This document shows positions 33,926 through 44,079 of a stretch of DNA of 64,000 nt, piece by piece (within the stretch, counting starts at the first letter, position 1; every line of letters starts with the position of its first letter). Origin of the DNA: Tupaia tana (Eukaryota; Chordata; Mammalia; Scandentia; Tupaiidae). The DNA lies in the NCBI GenBank assembly GCA_026018925.1, contig JAKSZU010000018.1:6170920-6234919 (forward strand). The letters are read 5' to 3'. The notes beneath the pieces were generated by a model. The model was not told the DNA's origin and did not search any database. It saw only the letters and a list, made by a program, of their open reading frames with translations. The position numbers and the translations under genes were made by a program.

Positions 33926-34300
33926 TATCTAACAGCTTATCTAACAGCTTAATAGGGTAGGAGTCTCCAAGAATGGGGTGGGACAAGTTAAGGTTAGAGC
34001 TCCTGGCTGCCTTCTCCTGCAGCCCCTTGCCTTCTCATTCTGCTTCTGTCTCTTTAATTAGGCCTCTCCCCCACTAGACTCTCCCCTTGGTTAAATGATC
34101 AGAAAGTCTAGCTAGAAATTTAGATGAAGACTGCATTCTCCAGGTAGGGCTTGTGTATAGCCAACAAAGCAACTGCCTTATAAAACCTATAAACTGGGCT
34201 TTGCCCTCCGGACGGTACTCAGCCGCTCCTTGCAGGATCTATTAGAACTTCGGTTCATTTCTCAATGTATGACAATTCAGAACAGATATTAAAAAAAAAG
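33926..34300 (+). other. LTR-like segment inside the provirus
   Basis: It starts with a doubled TATCTAACAGCT and contains TTATAAAACC (about 34179) followed by a GC-rich CCCTCCGGACGGTACTCAGC segment, as in a TATA-plus-R arrangement. It does not resemble the provirus's own LTRs. It may be a second, solo or partial LTR, or proviral sequence. Confidence 0.35.
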
Positions 34301-34927
34301 TTCTCAAATAACTGAAAAAAGTGTTATAACAGTATTGGCAAGGCACCTTAGCCCTTGGTTTAACTCTCACTTTAATGATACCCAGTAGTCGCTCATAGTA
34401 ATCCTGAAAACTGAGAACTCCTCTGAGGGCAAGATCTGAAAACAGCCCAGATCAGAGCCTCTGCCTCGAAAGCAGCTCTGTGTCCAATATGAGCAGCCCA
34501 GGCACTGAAGAATGCCTGTGACTGGCATCCTCATGTCCCCCACGGGGGCCCTGTCCCCAGTGTGGAATTGGTCACTAGAGACAGAATAGAATGCACTGCG
34601 CTCTGAAGAGACCTCAGGACTTCTAAAGTCCAGGCTGGCCTTTAAAACTGAAGATTGATGGGGCCCAAGACCCCGGTGGCTCCCCGTGGACATCTGACAA
34701 TCTCACTACACAAGCCTCAGGTAACCCTTAAAGTGACTAAGATTAACTTCTGTCTAAATCAGAGGTTAGGATTGTTTCCAAAAAGTACGTTCATTAAAAA
34801 ATAAGAGAAAATAATAGTAAACAAGATGGCTGACCACGTGACAAAAAAAAAAAAACAAAAAAACAAACAAAAAAAAAACAATTAGAAGATCTAGCTGGAA
34901 GAGAGCCATCTCCATCAACAACTAAAT
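34301..34927 (+). other. Proviral interior, unassigned
   Basis: No viral protein motif recognised. A-rich near 34840-34880. A 108-codon minus-strand frame (34367-34693) lacks any domain. Confidence 0.4.
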
Positions 34928-34934
34928 GTTCTTG

Positions 34935-35189
34935 GGTCCAGCAGTTAGCATAATGGCTATGTCGCTGGACTCCCATGTAGTTGACCGCAGTTCGCGTCCC
35001 AAACCCGGTGGCTTAAAACCAACACCGGGCACATGTGCCTGCGTGCCCAAGATCCCGAGAGGAGAATGGAGGAGAAGGGATTGTGGCATGGCCATCCCCT
35101 CTGGGGGGTGATTTTTTGCTTTCTGGCTCTCAGTCTGTCTCTGTCTGGCGAGTGCACGTGCCCTATAGCAAAAACCTCTCCAAAAAAAA
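34935..35189 (+). repeat. Long-type SINE
   Basis: GTTCTTG flanks both ends (34928-34934, 35190-35196). Head GGTCCAGCAGTTAGCATAAT, B-box part mutated to AGTTCGCGTCCC, full body and tail. Confidence 0.9.
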
Positions 35190-35196
35190 GTTCTTG

Positions 35197-35390
35197 CAGC
35201 CACCTGGACTCTGTCTTCCCATCCTCGCCCTCCTACACTCAAGAGGAAAAAAACTGGACCACAAACAGTAGGCTACTAGAAGGTCCGCAAAATGATTGCC
35301 TTTACCAGATGGCCGGCGAATAGTCCCCAAGACCCTTGAGCGAGTCATCATAAATCATATACACCAGACTACCTATCTGAAAAAACAAAA
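35197..35390 (+). pseudogene. Proviral pol remnant (RNase H end and integrase N-terminus)
   Basis: The frame from about 35296 shows the conserved LPDGR then VPK spacing that leads into the gammaretroviral integrase zinc-binding HHCC module. The first His of the pair is kept (HQTTY), but the second is Tyr. A frameshift lies just before LPDGR, and the upstream YTQEE block is in another frame. Interrupted at about 35390 by a SINE. Not functional. Confidence 0.75.
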
Positions 35391-35393
35391 AGC

Positions 35394-35638
35394 GGGACCA
35401 GCAGTTAGCGTAATGGCTATGTCGCTGGACTCCCATGTAGTCGACCGCGGTTCAAGTCCCGGACCCGGTGGCTTAAACTCATGCCGGGCACGTGTGCGTG
35501 CTTGCCCAAGATCCCAAGAGGAGAATGGAACAGAAGGGATTGTGTCATGGCCATCCCCCCAGGGGGTGATTTCTCACTTTCTGTCTCTCTATCTCTCTCT
35601 TTCTGGCAAGCACATGCGCCCTATAGCCCTCAATTCTC

Positions 35639-35667
<29 letters not shown>
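35394..35667 (+). repeat. Long-type SINE interrupting the integrase remnant
   Basis: Head GGGACCAGCAGTTAGCGTAA, B-box GGTTCAAGTCCCGGACC, body with one AACAGAAGG variant, tail of (AAAAC)n. The integrase frame resumes directly after the tail. Confidence 0.92.
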
Positions 35668-35669
<2 letters not shown>

Positions 35670-35860
35670 CTTGCTAAGCTAGTTAAGAAAAAATACTTTG
35701 TGCCTAATCTAGAGAGCCTTATTAATTGTGTTGTCTCAAAATGTGTTGCTTGCACTGCACACAGGTAAAACCTACACCCTCAGACAAGGCTCCCTTCAAA
35801 ATCTGCCCCCTTAAAAATCCAATTCCAGGGGGAAAACAAAACAAAACTTGGAGAACATTG
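35668..35860 (+). pseudogene. Proviral pol remnant (integrase CxxC part)
   Basis: Continues the zinc-binding module: YFVPNL, then VVSKCVAC with the CxxC pair, then a Lys/Pro-rich linker broken by a stop near 35769. The catalytic core (DDE) is not visible: sequence after about 35860 is AT-rich and unrelated. Confidence 0.75.
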
Positions 35861-36660
35861 AACAAAATCTATTCTGTCTAATAATTCAGTCTCCAGATAA
35901 AACGAGACTAACTAATATAAGATTAACCTAGTTTTACTTTTCTTTTAAAAAAAACTTAAATAGCCTTATTCTCATAAATAACTCAAAACAATAGTTAGAC
36001 AAATATTAAATAAATGAAAATAGAATAAATGTTTATAATTAAACCTGTCTATCAAATTAGTCATTTTTAAAGTTAAACTTATAAAAATAAAAAGAAAAAA
36101 TAAGATAAAGAATGAAAGAAGGGTTATGGCTATAGAAGTGAATTTTTAGTGGAAAGCTTAAAAAGAACGGTTTTAACATAGAAGAAATTGTGTGTAGTAA
36201 AGCTTTTGTCTTAACATAGAATAGCTATCTCAAAACAAACAACAAAAGAGCCCTTCCACCGAGTCTAAATAGAGCCTCACATAATCATACTCTCCTTAAC
36301 AGGTATTTAAAGACACTTAGAAAGGGGAGGGATAATATGGTTTCTGTTTTGCAAAAAAGAATTATTTCCATAAGTTCCAAACCAAATGCTGTTCTGCTTC
36401 TATAAACTGCTTGCATTGGCTCGAAAAGTGCTGTATCATGTTCTCCCTGGAAGCAGTGAGCCCAGTGACTGTGCCGTAAACACCGGCCCAAGCCAGTCCG
36501 ACCAGACAGTCCTGCACATGAACAAGTGTGCCCAACCACTGCAGACCATGAAACCAGCCCAAGTCAGTTCAAACCATAGATTCGGTAAACTTCTCACCAT
36601 CCATAAGAAACTACCACCCCGCCCACTATCTGATACTGAGAAATCAATTATTTAATCCCC
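35861..36660 (+). other. Proviral 3' interior, env position, no coding seen
   Basis: AT-rich to about 36280, then mixed. No env signal peptide, CXXC or transmembrane-subunit motif recognised. The last about 280 bases (CCGTAAACACCGGCCCAAGC and after) may be 3' untranslated sequence. Confidence 0.45.
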
Positions 36661-36662
36661 GT

Positions 36663-36679
36663 AAAAGAGAAATGGAGAA
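36663..36679 (+). promoter_or_regulatory. Polypurine tract of the provirus
   Basis: AAAAGAGAAATGGAGAA lies directly before the 3' LTR start and has only one pyrimidine. Confidence 0.8.
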
Positions 36680-37444
36680 TAAAGCAGACCTCCATTTTAA
36701 GCTCCTCTCTATATTAAAAACTTGCTTTTCCCTTTTGCTTAACCAGAGTAATTAACACTCCTACTATCTTTGCTAAATAACCCAAAGCTCCCTACCCTAA
36801 GATATTCCTCGGTGATGTAACCAGACCCCTTGCCCTGGGCCATGAAGACCATTAAGATTCTGTTATGTTTGTGTAAGGACTACAAAGTCCCCAACCCTAA
36901 AAATGCCGCAGATAGCAGGGCTCGATTCTGCTTCTGTACAAATGCTTGGGCAAGGTCACTCCTTCCCCTTGTCACCTCCCCTCAACAGTTATTACTGCCC
37001 TGTCAACCGAAGGTAATTTTCATCTTTATAACCCCCTTCTCCCTACACTCAGGGCTGCGGAGTTTTGAGAGACGTGAGTATCCCCCTCTCCCCCAGTTTA
37101 ATCGATAAAATTCTACTAATTTTTTGAGGGGAGAGGTTTATGCTCTAGGGCACATACCCTCTCCAGAAAGACAGAGAGAAACAGAGAGACAGAAAGCGAG
37201 AAATCACCCCCCACCAGGGGGGATGGCCATGCCGCAATCCCTTCTCCTCTGTTCTCCTCTAGGGATCTTGGGCACGCACGCACACGTGCCTGGCATGAGT
37301 TTAAGCCACCGGGTCTGGGACTCGAACCACAGTCAACTACATGGGAGTCCAGTGACATAGCTGTTATGCCAACTGCTGGTCCCTAAACTTAAATGATTTG
37401 GCCGTCTTAATGTCCTCTTATTTCTTACTGATTAGACTGTAACG
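36680..37444 (+). repeat. 3' LTR of the provirus (SINE-interrupted)
   Basis: Begins TAAAGCAGACCTCC (first bases TA, not TG) and ends AACG (not CA), so both terminal dinucleotides are mutated. Shared blocks with the 5' LTR include CAGACCCCTTGCCCTGGGCC, TTATGTTTGTGTAAGGACTA and CACTCAGGGCTGC. The polyadenylation signal has decayed to GATAAA near 37104. Confidence 0.9.
37126..37383 (-). repeat. Long-type SINE inside the 3' LTR
   Basis: GAGAGGTTTATGCTCTAGGG, AAATCACCCCCCACCAGGGG, full body, head ending CCAACTGCTGGTCCC. It separates the LTR blocks that are contiguous in the 5' LTR near 28410. Confidence 0.9.
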
Positions 37445-37448
37445 GCTC

Positions 37449-37482
37449 AGGATCACACAGCAACGGGATAGCACAGCCCTAT
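37449..37482 (-). repeat. MIR element, part 2
   Basis: AGGATCACACAGCAACGGGA continues the MIR interrupted at 27938. Confidence 0.75.
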
Positions 37483-37499
37483 TGCACAACTTCATGAGG

Positions 37500-37680
37500 T
37501 GGCTTTTGTTTGTTTGCAGACAGATGCCTCCTGCCTCAGCGCTGGTGTGTCTAGCACCACCCCTCCTGGTTTTCGGCTTGGGTCAGGAATCGGTCCTCTT
37601 GTATAGGTTTAGCCAGAAGAGCACGCACCATAGCTGGGCCTCAGGGCTTTATGACCCTAACCACTGAGCTGCACTGCTTT
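37500..37680 (-). repeat. Possible tRNA-headed SINE of another type
   Basis: On the minus strand GTGCAGCTCAGTGGTTAGGG has an A-box look. It is followed by an unfamiliar body and ends at a (TTTG)n-like stretch on the plus-strand left. A B box is not clear. Confidence 0.35.
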
Positions 37681-37682
37681 CT

Positions 37683-39035
37683 TCAGGCAGAAAACCCAGC
37701 AGTACGTTATGTGCCAGCCCTTCCCTACCCTTGCCTCATTTGGAAATGCTCTGAGAGAAGAAAACAGGCTAGAAGACAGTCACTCACTCAGGAATGGGAG
37801 ACCCTGACCCTCACCCATGACCTCGCAGCTCAAAGAACAGCACCCTGCAGCCACAGCAGCAGGTGACCCCCCCGCCGTGCCTAGGCCCCAGCCAGGAGTG
37901 CGCCACCTGGGCTTCTCATGTGCCTCGGGTGTGCCCAACATCTGGCGCAGGGCCAGCAGATTCTGATAAAGGCTGGGTGTCGGCACAGCTGGGAGGATGC
38001 TTCTCACGCGGAGGTCGGATAACCAGTATTCCAATCCAGTCCGAGCTCCTCTTCTCAGAAAGGAGGTCGTCCAGACCCCCGCCTCTGCCTCTGTAAGATC
38101 GTAACAGAAGCACCAAGATAAAATAGTACCCCATGCCTGGAACACTGGGAATCTCACCAATGCCAGGACTCCGGGCCTTCTTTTAACAGGAAAGGAATAA
38201 AGAGCAGGAAGAGACAGTGTGAATTCAGTGTCGGGGGAGCGCCTGACCCCCAAACGTGTGCCACAGTCAGCATGTGCTGAGGGCGAGAGGAGGCGAGGAA
38301 GGGACTCGGTCATGGGTGACGGGGCAGGCAGGGCTGGCGAGGAAACGTAAGAAGGGAGACGGAGCTCCGGACAGAGATTGGGGGGAACTGGCTTCTGGCC
38401 TCAGAGGAGCCTTGGGTAGGGGTGTCCCTGCCCTCGGCCAGTCCGCTTGGACTCGGAGCTCTCTGCAGACCCACGGAAGACATGGGAAGCTGCGGCGTGG
38501 AGGCCGTATTGCACTGTGGGACCATGAGGAGGGACAGCAACACCGTTCTCAGGGTTCTGTGGGATGATGCCAACCCTTGGCTGCCCTCCCAGCCATGCGG
38601 ACCTGAGTTAGTGAGGCTTTGCCTGTTCCAGGTGGGGAAGCTCAGCTGTAGAATCGAGGCTTCTCCTCGGCTGGTCCTGCTCTCTCTTCCTCCCTTCACA
38701 GACCCCATGTCCCTACCCGCCGTGCACACTGCCCTCCCAGGAGCAGGGCCCTCCCCACCAGTCAGGGCAGCTCCAAGCAGTGAGCAGCATCTCGCCTGGG
38801 AGGATGCACGACTCATTAGGCTGACGCCTTGGCGCTTTGCCAGTGACTCCCACATCTGGGCTGGGCAAAAACATCTGTGTGGGTTTCCTGATAAGGGAGC
38901 CCTACCGAGAAAAGGGGTCCCTTTTCCTGCAGGTACCCCCATCTTAGACCTGCTCGGTCCTGGGGTTGTAGAGGGAGCAAAAACTGCCCTCAGGCATGTG
39001 TAAGTCTAGAGGGAAAAAGAGCTTTAAAATCTCAA
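37683..39035. other. GC-rich stretch with overlapping open frames
   Basis: Frames of 177 and 210 codons (minus, 37780-38313 and 38310-38942) and 193 codons (plus, 38422-39003) overlap each other. None has a recognisable domain, and Ser/Pro/Arg-rich composition fits GC bias. No repeat family recognised. Confidence 0.45.
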
Positions 39036-39255
39036 GAACTGGGGTAGTGAGTGGTTAAGGCACTGGACTCCCACTTGACCGACCGTGGTTCAAGTTCCAG
39101 ACCTAGCTGCTTGAAAATCACGCTAACATGTGTGCGTGCATGCCCAAAATCCCCAGAGGAGGCTGGAGAAGGGATTGCAGCCTGGCTGTCCCCCGGGGGA
39201 TGATTTCTCACTTTCCCGCCCTCTGTCTCTGTCTCTGGCAAAAAACAAAAAGAAA
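39036..39255 (+). repeat. tRNA-headed SINE, diverged
   Basis: GGGGTAGTGAGTGGTTAAGG head, GTGGTTCAAGTTCCAGACC B box, TGTGTGCGTGCATGCCC, CT part, AAAAACAAAAAG tail. The body is shortened. Confidence 0.85.
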
Positions 39256-40439
39256 ATCTCATGAATTTGACTAGTGTGAGCATTGAGCGAGTGCCCTGCC
39301 CTTCTGAGCCTCAGTTTCTCCTCTGTAAGGTCGGGGCAGGGAGGGTCCTGCTTCCTGGGGTTGTTCCGAAAGTGGATGCCCGACTCCTGGCGCCATGCCT
39401 GGCACTGACAGGCACTGCCATGGGAGCGGCTTTTCTCTTTGTCAGACACACTCGTGCCTCTGAGCGCTTTTCCACCGGGGAGGGCGATGTCCTTGTCAGC
39501 CGCCTCCTCGCTCACAAATCCCTACCTGCATTTTATCACCTGGCTAGTCCCCTCGACATCCTACAGGCATTTGCTAAACTGCCGCCACCCAGAACAAAGC
39601 TGTCTGTCCCCACACCTCAGTCCTGCCCTTCCTTATACTTCCCTTGACTTACAATTAGGGACTTAATGCGGTCATTGTGAGAAGCGAGTCTGTCTCCCCA
39701 GCAGACCATGAACTTCGTAAGGACAGGGCTTTATCCGATTGTTGTGGCTGTCTTCTCCCACTGCCCCAGATGCCTTGTCTAGTGCCTGGCATGCTGCATG
39801 TACGGACTTGGGGCTGTGGATGGATACAGGAAGGAGCGAGCCTCGGAGAGCCTCCTGGGTGGCAGGTCCCGCCCCAGCTGTGGGGGTGCTGGGCAGTGAA
39901 TGATACTGACCCAGTTCCTGACCTTACAGGATGACGGTCGGGGTGCCCTAGGGCAGCAGGATGGGAGCAAAGTGATGAAAGGACTTTTTATCAATTTGGA
40001 AACACATGGAATAGCAGAATTTCCATGTGAGAGCCTGCCCAACCCCTCCTGAGCCCCGCGTGGCCGCATTCCTTGGCTAGAAGACTTCAGGGCCCTCACC
40101 CTCACACAGCCGCTCTGGCTCTGAGCAAAGGTCCCCCCCACCCATCTGATAGGACAGGACTGTGTCTCCTTGCTTGTCCCCACCACTTTGTCCTAAAGTT
40201 ATCCTCGGGGCCATCCTAGCTTGGCCCGTGTCCCATTTCTGGCAAGTTTGCTCTCGGCTTTCTGGGGTGACAAAGCCAATCGGATCAGCTCATTCTTGCT
40301 GACAGTGCAAAAGGGTCAAGGCGTCACTCCTGTCCCCCAGCACAGGGACCTTTTGAGGACAAGATATCACACCAAGAGGACAAGGTCTCTCGATCTGGGG
40401 CGAGACAGGAGGCCGAGAACCCTCAATGCATGCTATTCT
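39256..40439. other. GC-rich flank with MIR/L2 traces, no gene recognised
   Basis: GAGCCTCAGTTTCTCCTCTG (39306) is a MIR trace. CATGAACTTCGTAAGGACAG to CTAGTGCCTGGCATGC (39706-39792) is an L2 3' end. The rest is unassigned. Confidence 0.5.
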
Positions 40440-40617
40440 TTTTAAACAATTATTTTATTCAACTTTATTCATTTAAACTTGACCAGAGAGGAATAGAGCA
40501 ATAAAGAGAGAGAGAGAGAGTGAGAAAGCAAGCCACCAGGTCCAGGACTCAAACTGCAGTCAGCCATGTAGGAGTCCAGCCACCCTCAACCACCATGCCA
40601 CCTGCCAGTCTCAATGA
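40440..40617 (-). repeat. Short-type SINE (head plus CT part only)
   Basis: A/T tail, GAGAGAGAGAGAGAGTGAGA, AAGCCACCAGGTCCAGGACT (B-box side) and AACCACCATGCCACCTGCCA. It lacks the body found in the long type. Confidence 0.85.
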
Positions 40618-40631
40618 ACGCTTTTTTTTTT

Positions 40632-40676
40632 TTTTAAGAATTATTTATTTATTTATTATTTCACATGAGTTTTGCT

Positions 40677-40707
<31 letters not shown>

Positions 40708-40797
40708 AAGCAAGCTGCCAGGTCCAGGACTTGAACCATAGTCAGCCATGTGGGAATTCCAGTGCCTTAACCACCACACCATGTGCTGGCTCCTCCC
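40632..40797 (-). repeat. Short-type SINE
   Basis: Same layout as its neighbour, 15 bases away: TTATTTATTTATTTATT tail, GA run, GCTGCCAGGTCCAGGACTTG, CTTAACCACCACACCATG. The two copies make a tandem same-strand pair. Confidence 0.85.
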
Positions 40798-40971
40798 AAT
40801 ACACACTTCCTTAAGTTGGTGGCTTTGCACGTGAAATGCGGGTTCTCCCTCTAACGTCCTCACCGAGTGGCCATTGTGCCTGCTGTCAGAACACCTCTAA
40901 GAACAGGCGTGTCCCTGCCTGCGAAGGCTGACTCTCGGTTTAGGACAACTTCTGGTATTAGAAAGTCCCCT

Positions 40972-41130
40972 AGGCCTTGGGGCCACCGTATAACCGACCG
41001 CATTTTGAGTCCCCGACCTGGTGGCTTGCTTTCTCACTTTCCCCTTCTTTCATCCTCTCTCTCTGTCTCTTTGATCAAATTTTAAAAATAATAATAATAA
41101 ATAATAAAATTAAATAAATAAATGTTTTAA
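40972..41130 (+). repeat. Short-type SINE with damaged head
   Basis: CCGACCGCATTTTGAGTCCC, GACCTGGTGGCTTGCTTTC, CT part, TTTGATCAAATTTTAAAAAT and an AATAAT tail. The A-box half is largely missing. Confidence 0.75.
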
Positions 41131-41519
41131 AAAAGAAAGTCTTTCAGGCTGAGCTGGACCTCAGCATTCGACTCTCCCCTCCTCCCCTGGCCTGCCACCC
41201 TGGACGCACACAGAGGGCCTCTAGCTCTATTTCTTTATGATATTTGAAAGCTATTTGCCCTAGATATTGGGTCATCGGGAAAGTGGTGAGGTCTTTTTGC
41301 ACAGAAAAACATGGAAAAATAACCAACTTTTCTCCAGCCGCCCTGTCCTCAATACTTTCCTCAGGGACAGAAAAGGCTCTGAGGAATATAACCGAGCAGT
41401 AATGAAGTATTATTGATAGTTAATATGTAGTAGAAGCTGACTATGTGACAGACTCTACTGGGTATTACGTGTTTTGTTCACTTCGTGCTCACCATGTGCC
41501 TTGGGTTGTACTGCGAAAG

Positions 41520-41690
41520 GCAGGATAGCTTAGTGTTTAAGCGAACAGAGCTGAAGTTGTAATTCCCGCTCGGACACTGGCTAACTGTGTAATCTTTCAC
41601 ATGTGCCTCAATTTTCTCATATGTAAATAGGGCTAGATATTCTCTGCTTCATAACTTTGTTAATATGAAATAAATTGTCCCTGAAATGCT
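41520..41690 (+). repeat. MIR element
   Basis: GCTTAGTGTTTAAGCGAACA, GGACACTGGCTAACTGTGTA, GTGCCTCAATTTTCTCATAT and TATGAAATAAATTG follow MIR. Confidence 0.8.
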
Positions 41691-42454
41691 AAATAAAAAG
41701 AAAGAAAAACATGGGAAAATATCTCATGACTCTCCCGACCACCTAACAGAATAGCAGATGCCACATCTGGTTCTGAGTGCCACAGCCACCTTTTTAAGGG
41801 CTGAAAGAAACATTTTAAAAGTCGTGCTGCTGCCAATAATGGAAGAGTATTTTCTTATGGTCAGCATAGTAGGGTGATGGCGTGATTCAGCAAGCAGAGA
41901 GTGATCACATGTCAATGTCACGGTGACCCGGAGTTCAAGGTAAGGGCAGGGTGGTGCGGGTCATTACAGACCATCTCAGGGACATTGCGTGAGCTGCGCT
42001 GGTTCCACAAGTTTTGTTACGCTCTTCGAACATTTGGGTGATAAGTAATGTTTTAAGTGGTCGATTGTAATTGTGCAAACGTTACAGATTATCTATTTCT
42101 CTCTTGCCTACTGTGGTAAGAAAAACACCAGAAGAAGACAACCAGAAATTGGAGCTATATTCACCCTGTTTTTTTCTGTTGTGGGGACGTGTGGTGAAGA
42201 TGTCTAAACCCCACAGTCATCACTTACTCCAAGCAGGTCAGGCCTCGTTTACTGTTTCCTGTACAGGGTCTCGGACCCTAAGCAGCCTGGCCTTCTTGAA
42301 ATATTATCTACCTACTTCCATCTTCCCTGAAGGACTGGGCACGCACTGGGCCCGATACTGTCAATGCAGTGCAAATAGCAGCAAGCAGGGCAAAGGCAGG
42401 CTTACCACCAACCCATCCTGGACGCCATATTTTTACTTATGTGGCCAAGGTTCA
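41691..42454. other. No gene or clear repeat recognised
   Basis: Mixed DNA. No domain in its frames. Confidence 0.45.
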
Positions 42455-42583
42455 TTTGCTCTTCCTTTCTTTCCTTCTTCCTTTCTTTCTCTCCCTTCCT
42501 TCCTTCCTTCCATCCTTCCTTCCTTCCTTCCTTCCTTCCTTCCTTCCTTCCTTCCTTCCTTTCTTTCTTTCTTTCTTTCTGAG
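42455..42583. repeat. (TTCC)n/(TTTC)n expansion at a SINE tail
   Basis: About 130 bases of TTCC and TTTC units, directly abutting the tail end of the minus-strand SINE, from which it probably grew. Confidence 0.9.
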
Positions 42584-42830
42584 AGAGTTTTACTATAGGG
42601 TGCTTGTGCTCACTGGAGAGACAGAGAGAATGCGAGAAATCACTCCCCCCCCCCCCCCAGGGAGATGGCCATGCCACAATCCCTTCTCCTCCATTCTCCT
42701 CATGGGACTTTGGCCATGTGCACATACATGTCTGGTGTGAGTTTCAAGCCACCAGATGTGGGACTCAGACCACCATCAACTGCATGAGAGCCCAGTGCCT
42801 CAACCACTACGCCACCTGCCGGCCCCCTCC
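42584..42830 (-). repeat. Long-type SINE
   Basis: GAGAGTTTTACTATAGGGTG, a run of about 16 C at 42643-42658, AATCCCTTCTCCTCC, head ending AACCACTACGCCACCTGCC. Confidence 0.9.
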
Positions 42831-43286
42831 TTTGCTCTTTCAACAGTAGCACCTTGTTGTCTCCCATAGTTTCTTGTCAGATAAAATTCTGGTTGTTGTT
42901 GGAGCTTTTGTGTCATTCGTAACTTTTTGTTGTAAAATATAATAAATGTGGAGAAACTGTCCAAAATATAAGTGTAAGTAAATATCCACAAATGTATACC
43001 AATGTAATAATGATTAGGTAGACAGACAGATGAGAGGGAACAAATCTCCTTGGCAGAAACAGTCTCAATAACATAGGAAGACACCTGGTGCCTCGAGAAT
43101 GTGGAGCTCACCCCTCTCCTACCTGTGAGCTACACATAGTACCTCCCCCCCAAGGATGCAGGGCGCAGTATGGAAACGCCGCGTGGACGCGGGGAAGCAG
43201 TCACTTCACTGTGGATGAGCCTGGCAAACGTTGCCCCAGGTGATCACTGTCAATACCCACAGTGATAAATCATGTTAATACTGTGA
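42831..43286. other. No gene or clear repeat recognised
   Basis: AT-rich to about 43080, then a short GC-richer piece with GGAAACGCCGCGTGGACGCG at 43171. Confidence 0.45.
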
Positions 43287-43465
43287 TGTGGGGACGGGCA
43301 GGTGGCGTGGTGGTTGAGGCACTGAACTCTGACAAGACTGACCATGGTTCAAGTCCCGGACCCGGTGGCTTGCTTTCTCACTCTCCCTTTCTCTCTGTCT
43401 CTCTCTGGTCAAAATTAAAGAATAATGATAATAAACAAAATTAAAAACAAATAAATCTTTTTAAA
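43287..43465 (+). repeat. Short-type SINE, well preserved
   Basis: GGGGACGGGCAGGTGGCGTG, GTGGTTGAGGCAC, GGTTCAAGTCCCGGACCCGG, GTGGCTTGCTTTCTCACTC and an AATAATGATAATAAA tail. The B box is followed directly by the CT part. Confidence 0.88.
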
Positions 43466-43519
43466 TTTTCTAGTGCAAATGGTACCTTTATCTTTACAGA
43501 ACATTCTACAAAATACTTA

Positions 43520-43860
43520 ACAAGTATTCTTCAAAACTGTTCAGTGTGCACAAACAAGGAAATTCTGAGGAGGTCACAGCCAAGAGGAACCTAAGGAGTG
43601 ATTAAATGTCACATGGGATCCTGGAATGGAAAAAAGCCCACAGGTAAAAGCTGAGACAATCTGAGGAAACTATGGACTTTAGTTAATCATAATGTATCAG
43701 TATTTGTTCTTTAGTTGTGGCCAACATCCTGCAAGAATGTAAAAGGTTAGCAAGACAGAAAAACGGGTGTGGGCATGCAGGAGTTCTCTGTGCTGGCTTC
43801 ACAATTTTTCGTAAATCTAAAACTATTCTAAAACGAAATGTTTATTTAAATATATAATAT
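43520..43860 (+). repeat. Old L1 3'UTR fragment
   Basis: ACATGGGATCCTGGAATGGA, TGGACTTTAGTTAATCATAA, TTAGTTGTGGCCAACATCC, CAATTTTTCGTAAATCTAAA and CTATTCTAAAACGAAATGTT are L1ME-type 3' blocks. Confidence 0.8.
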
Positions 43861-44007
43861 ATAGTATAATGAATAATAATAATGTAGCTATAGATGAACT
43901 ATATCTGTTTAAATAAACTTCATTTTAGAATAGATTCGCAGAAAATTACAAGGTAGTATAGAGTTATATATACACGTACTATACAAACATATATATAGTT
44001 ATATATG

Positions 44008-44047
<40 letters not shown>

Positions 44048-44050
44048 TAT
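43861..44050. repeat. AT-rich tract and (CA)n microsatellite
   Basis: TATATA-type tracts around 43975-44010, then CA repeats to about 44045. Confidence 0.85.
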
Positions 44051-44079
44051 AAGTTGAATATCAAAGCTGAGATATTTCT

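Larger units (their letters stand above)
27939..37444 (+). mobile_element. Class I (gammaretrovirus-like) endogenous provirus
   Basis: Two direct LTRs (27939-28463 and 36680-37444) enclose about 8.2 kb. GCTC is duplicated at 27935-27938 and 37445-37448, the 4-bp target duplication typical of gammaretroviruses. The flanking MIR becomes continuous when the provirus is removed. A primer binding site follows the 5' LTR and a purine tract precedes the 3' LTR. The LTRs differ at many sites and by small indels, so it is old. No open gag, pol or env survives. A broken RNase H/integrase segment is at about 35200-35860. Five SINEs and one unrelated retroposed insert interrupt it. It cannot make any viral protein. 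Confidence 0.93.

Noticed and set aside
42402-42725. Lys/Glu/Arg-rich minus-strand frame
   Set aside because: It is the translation of the TTCC/TTTC repeat beside a SINE.
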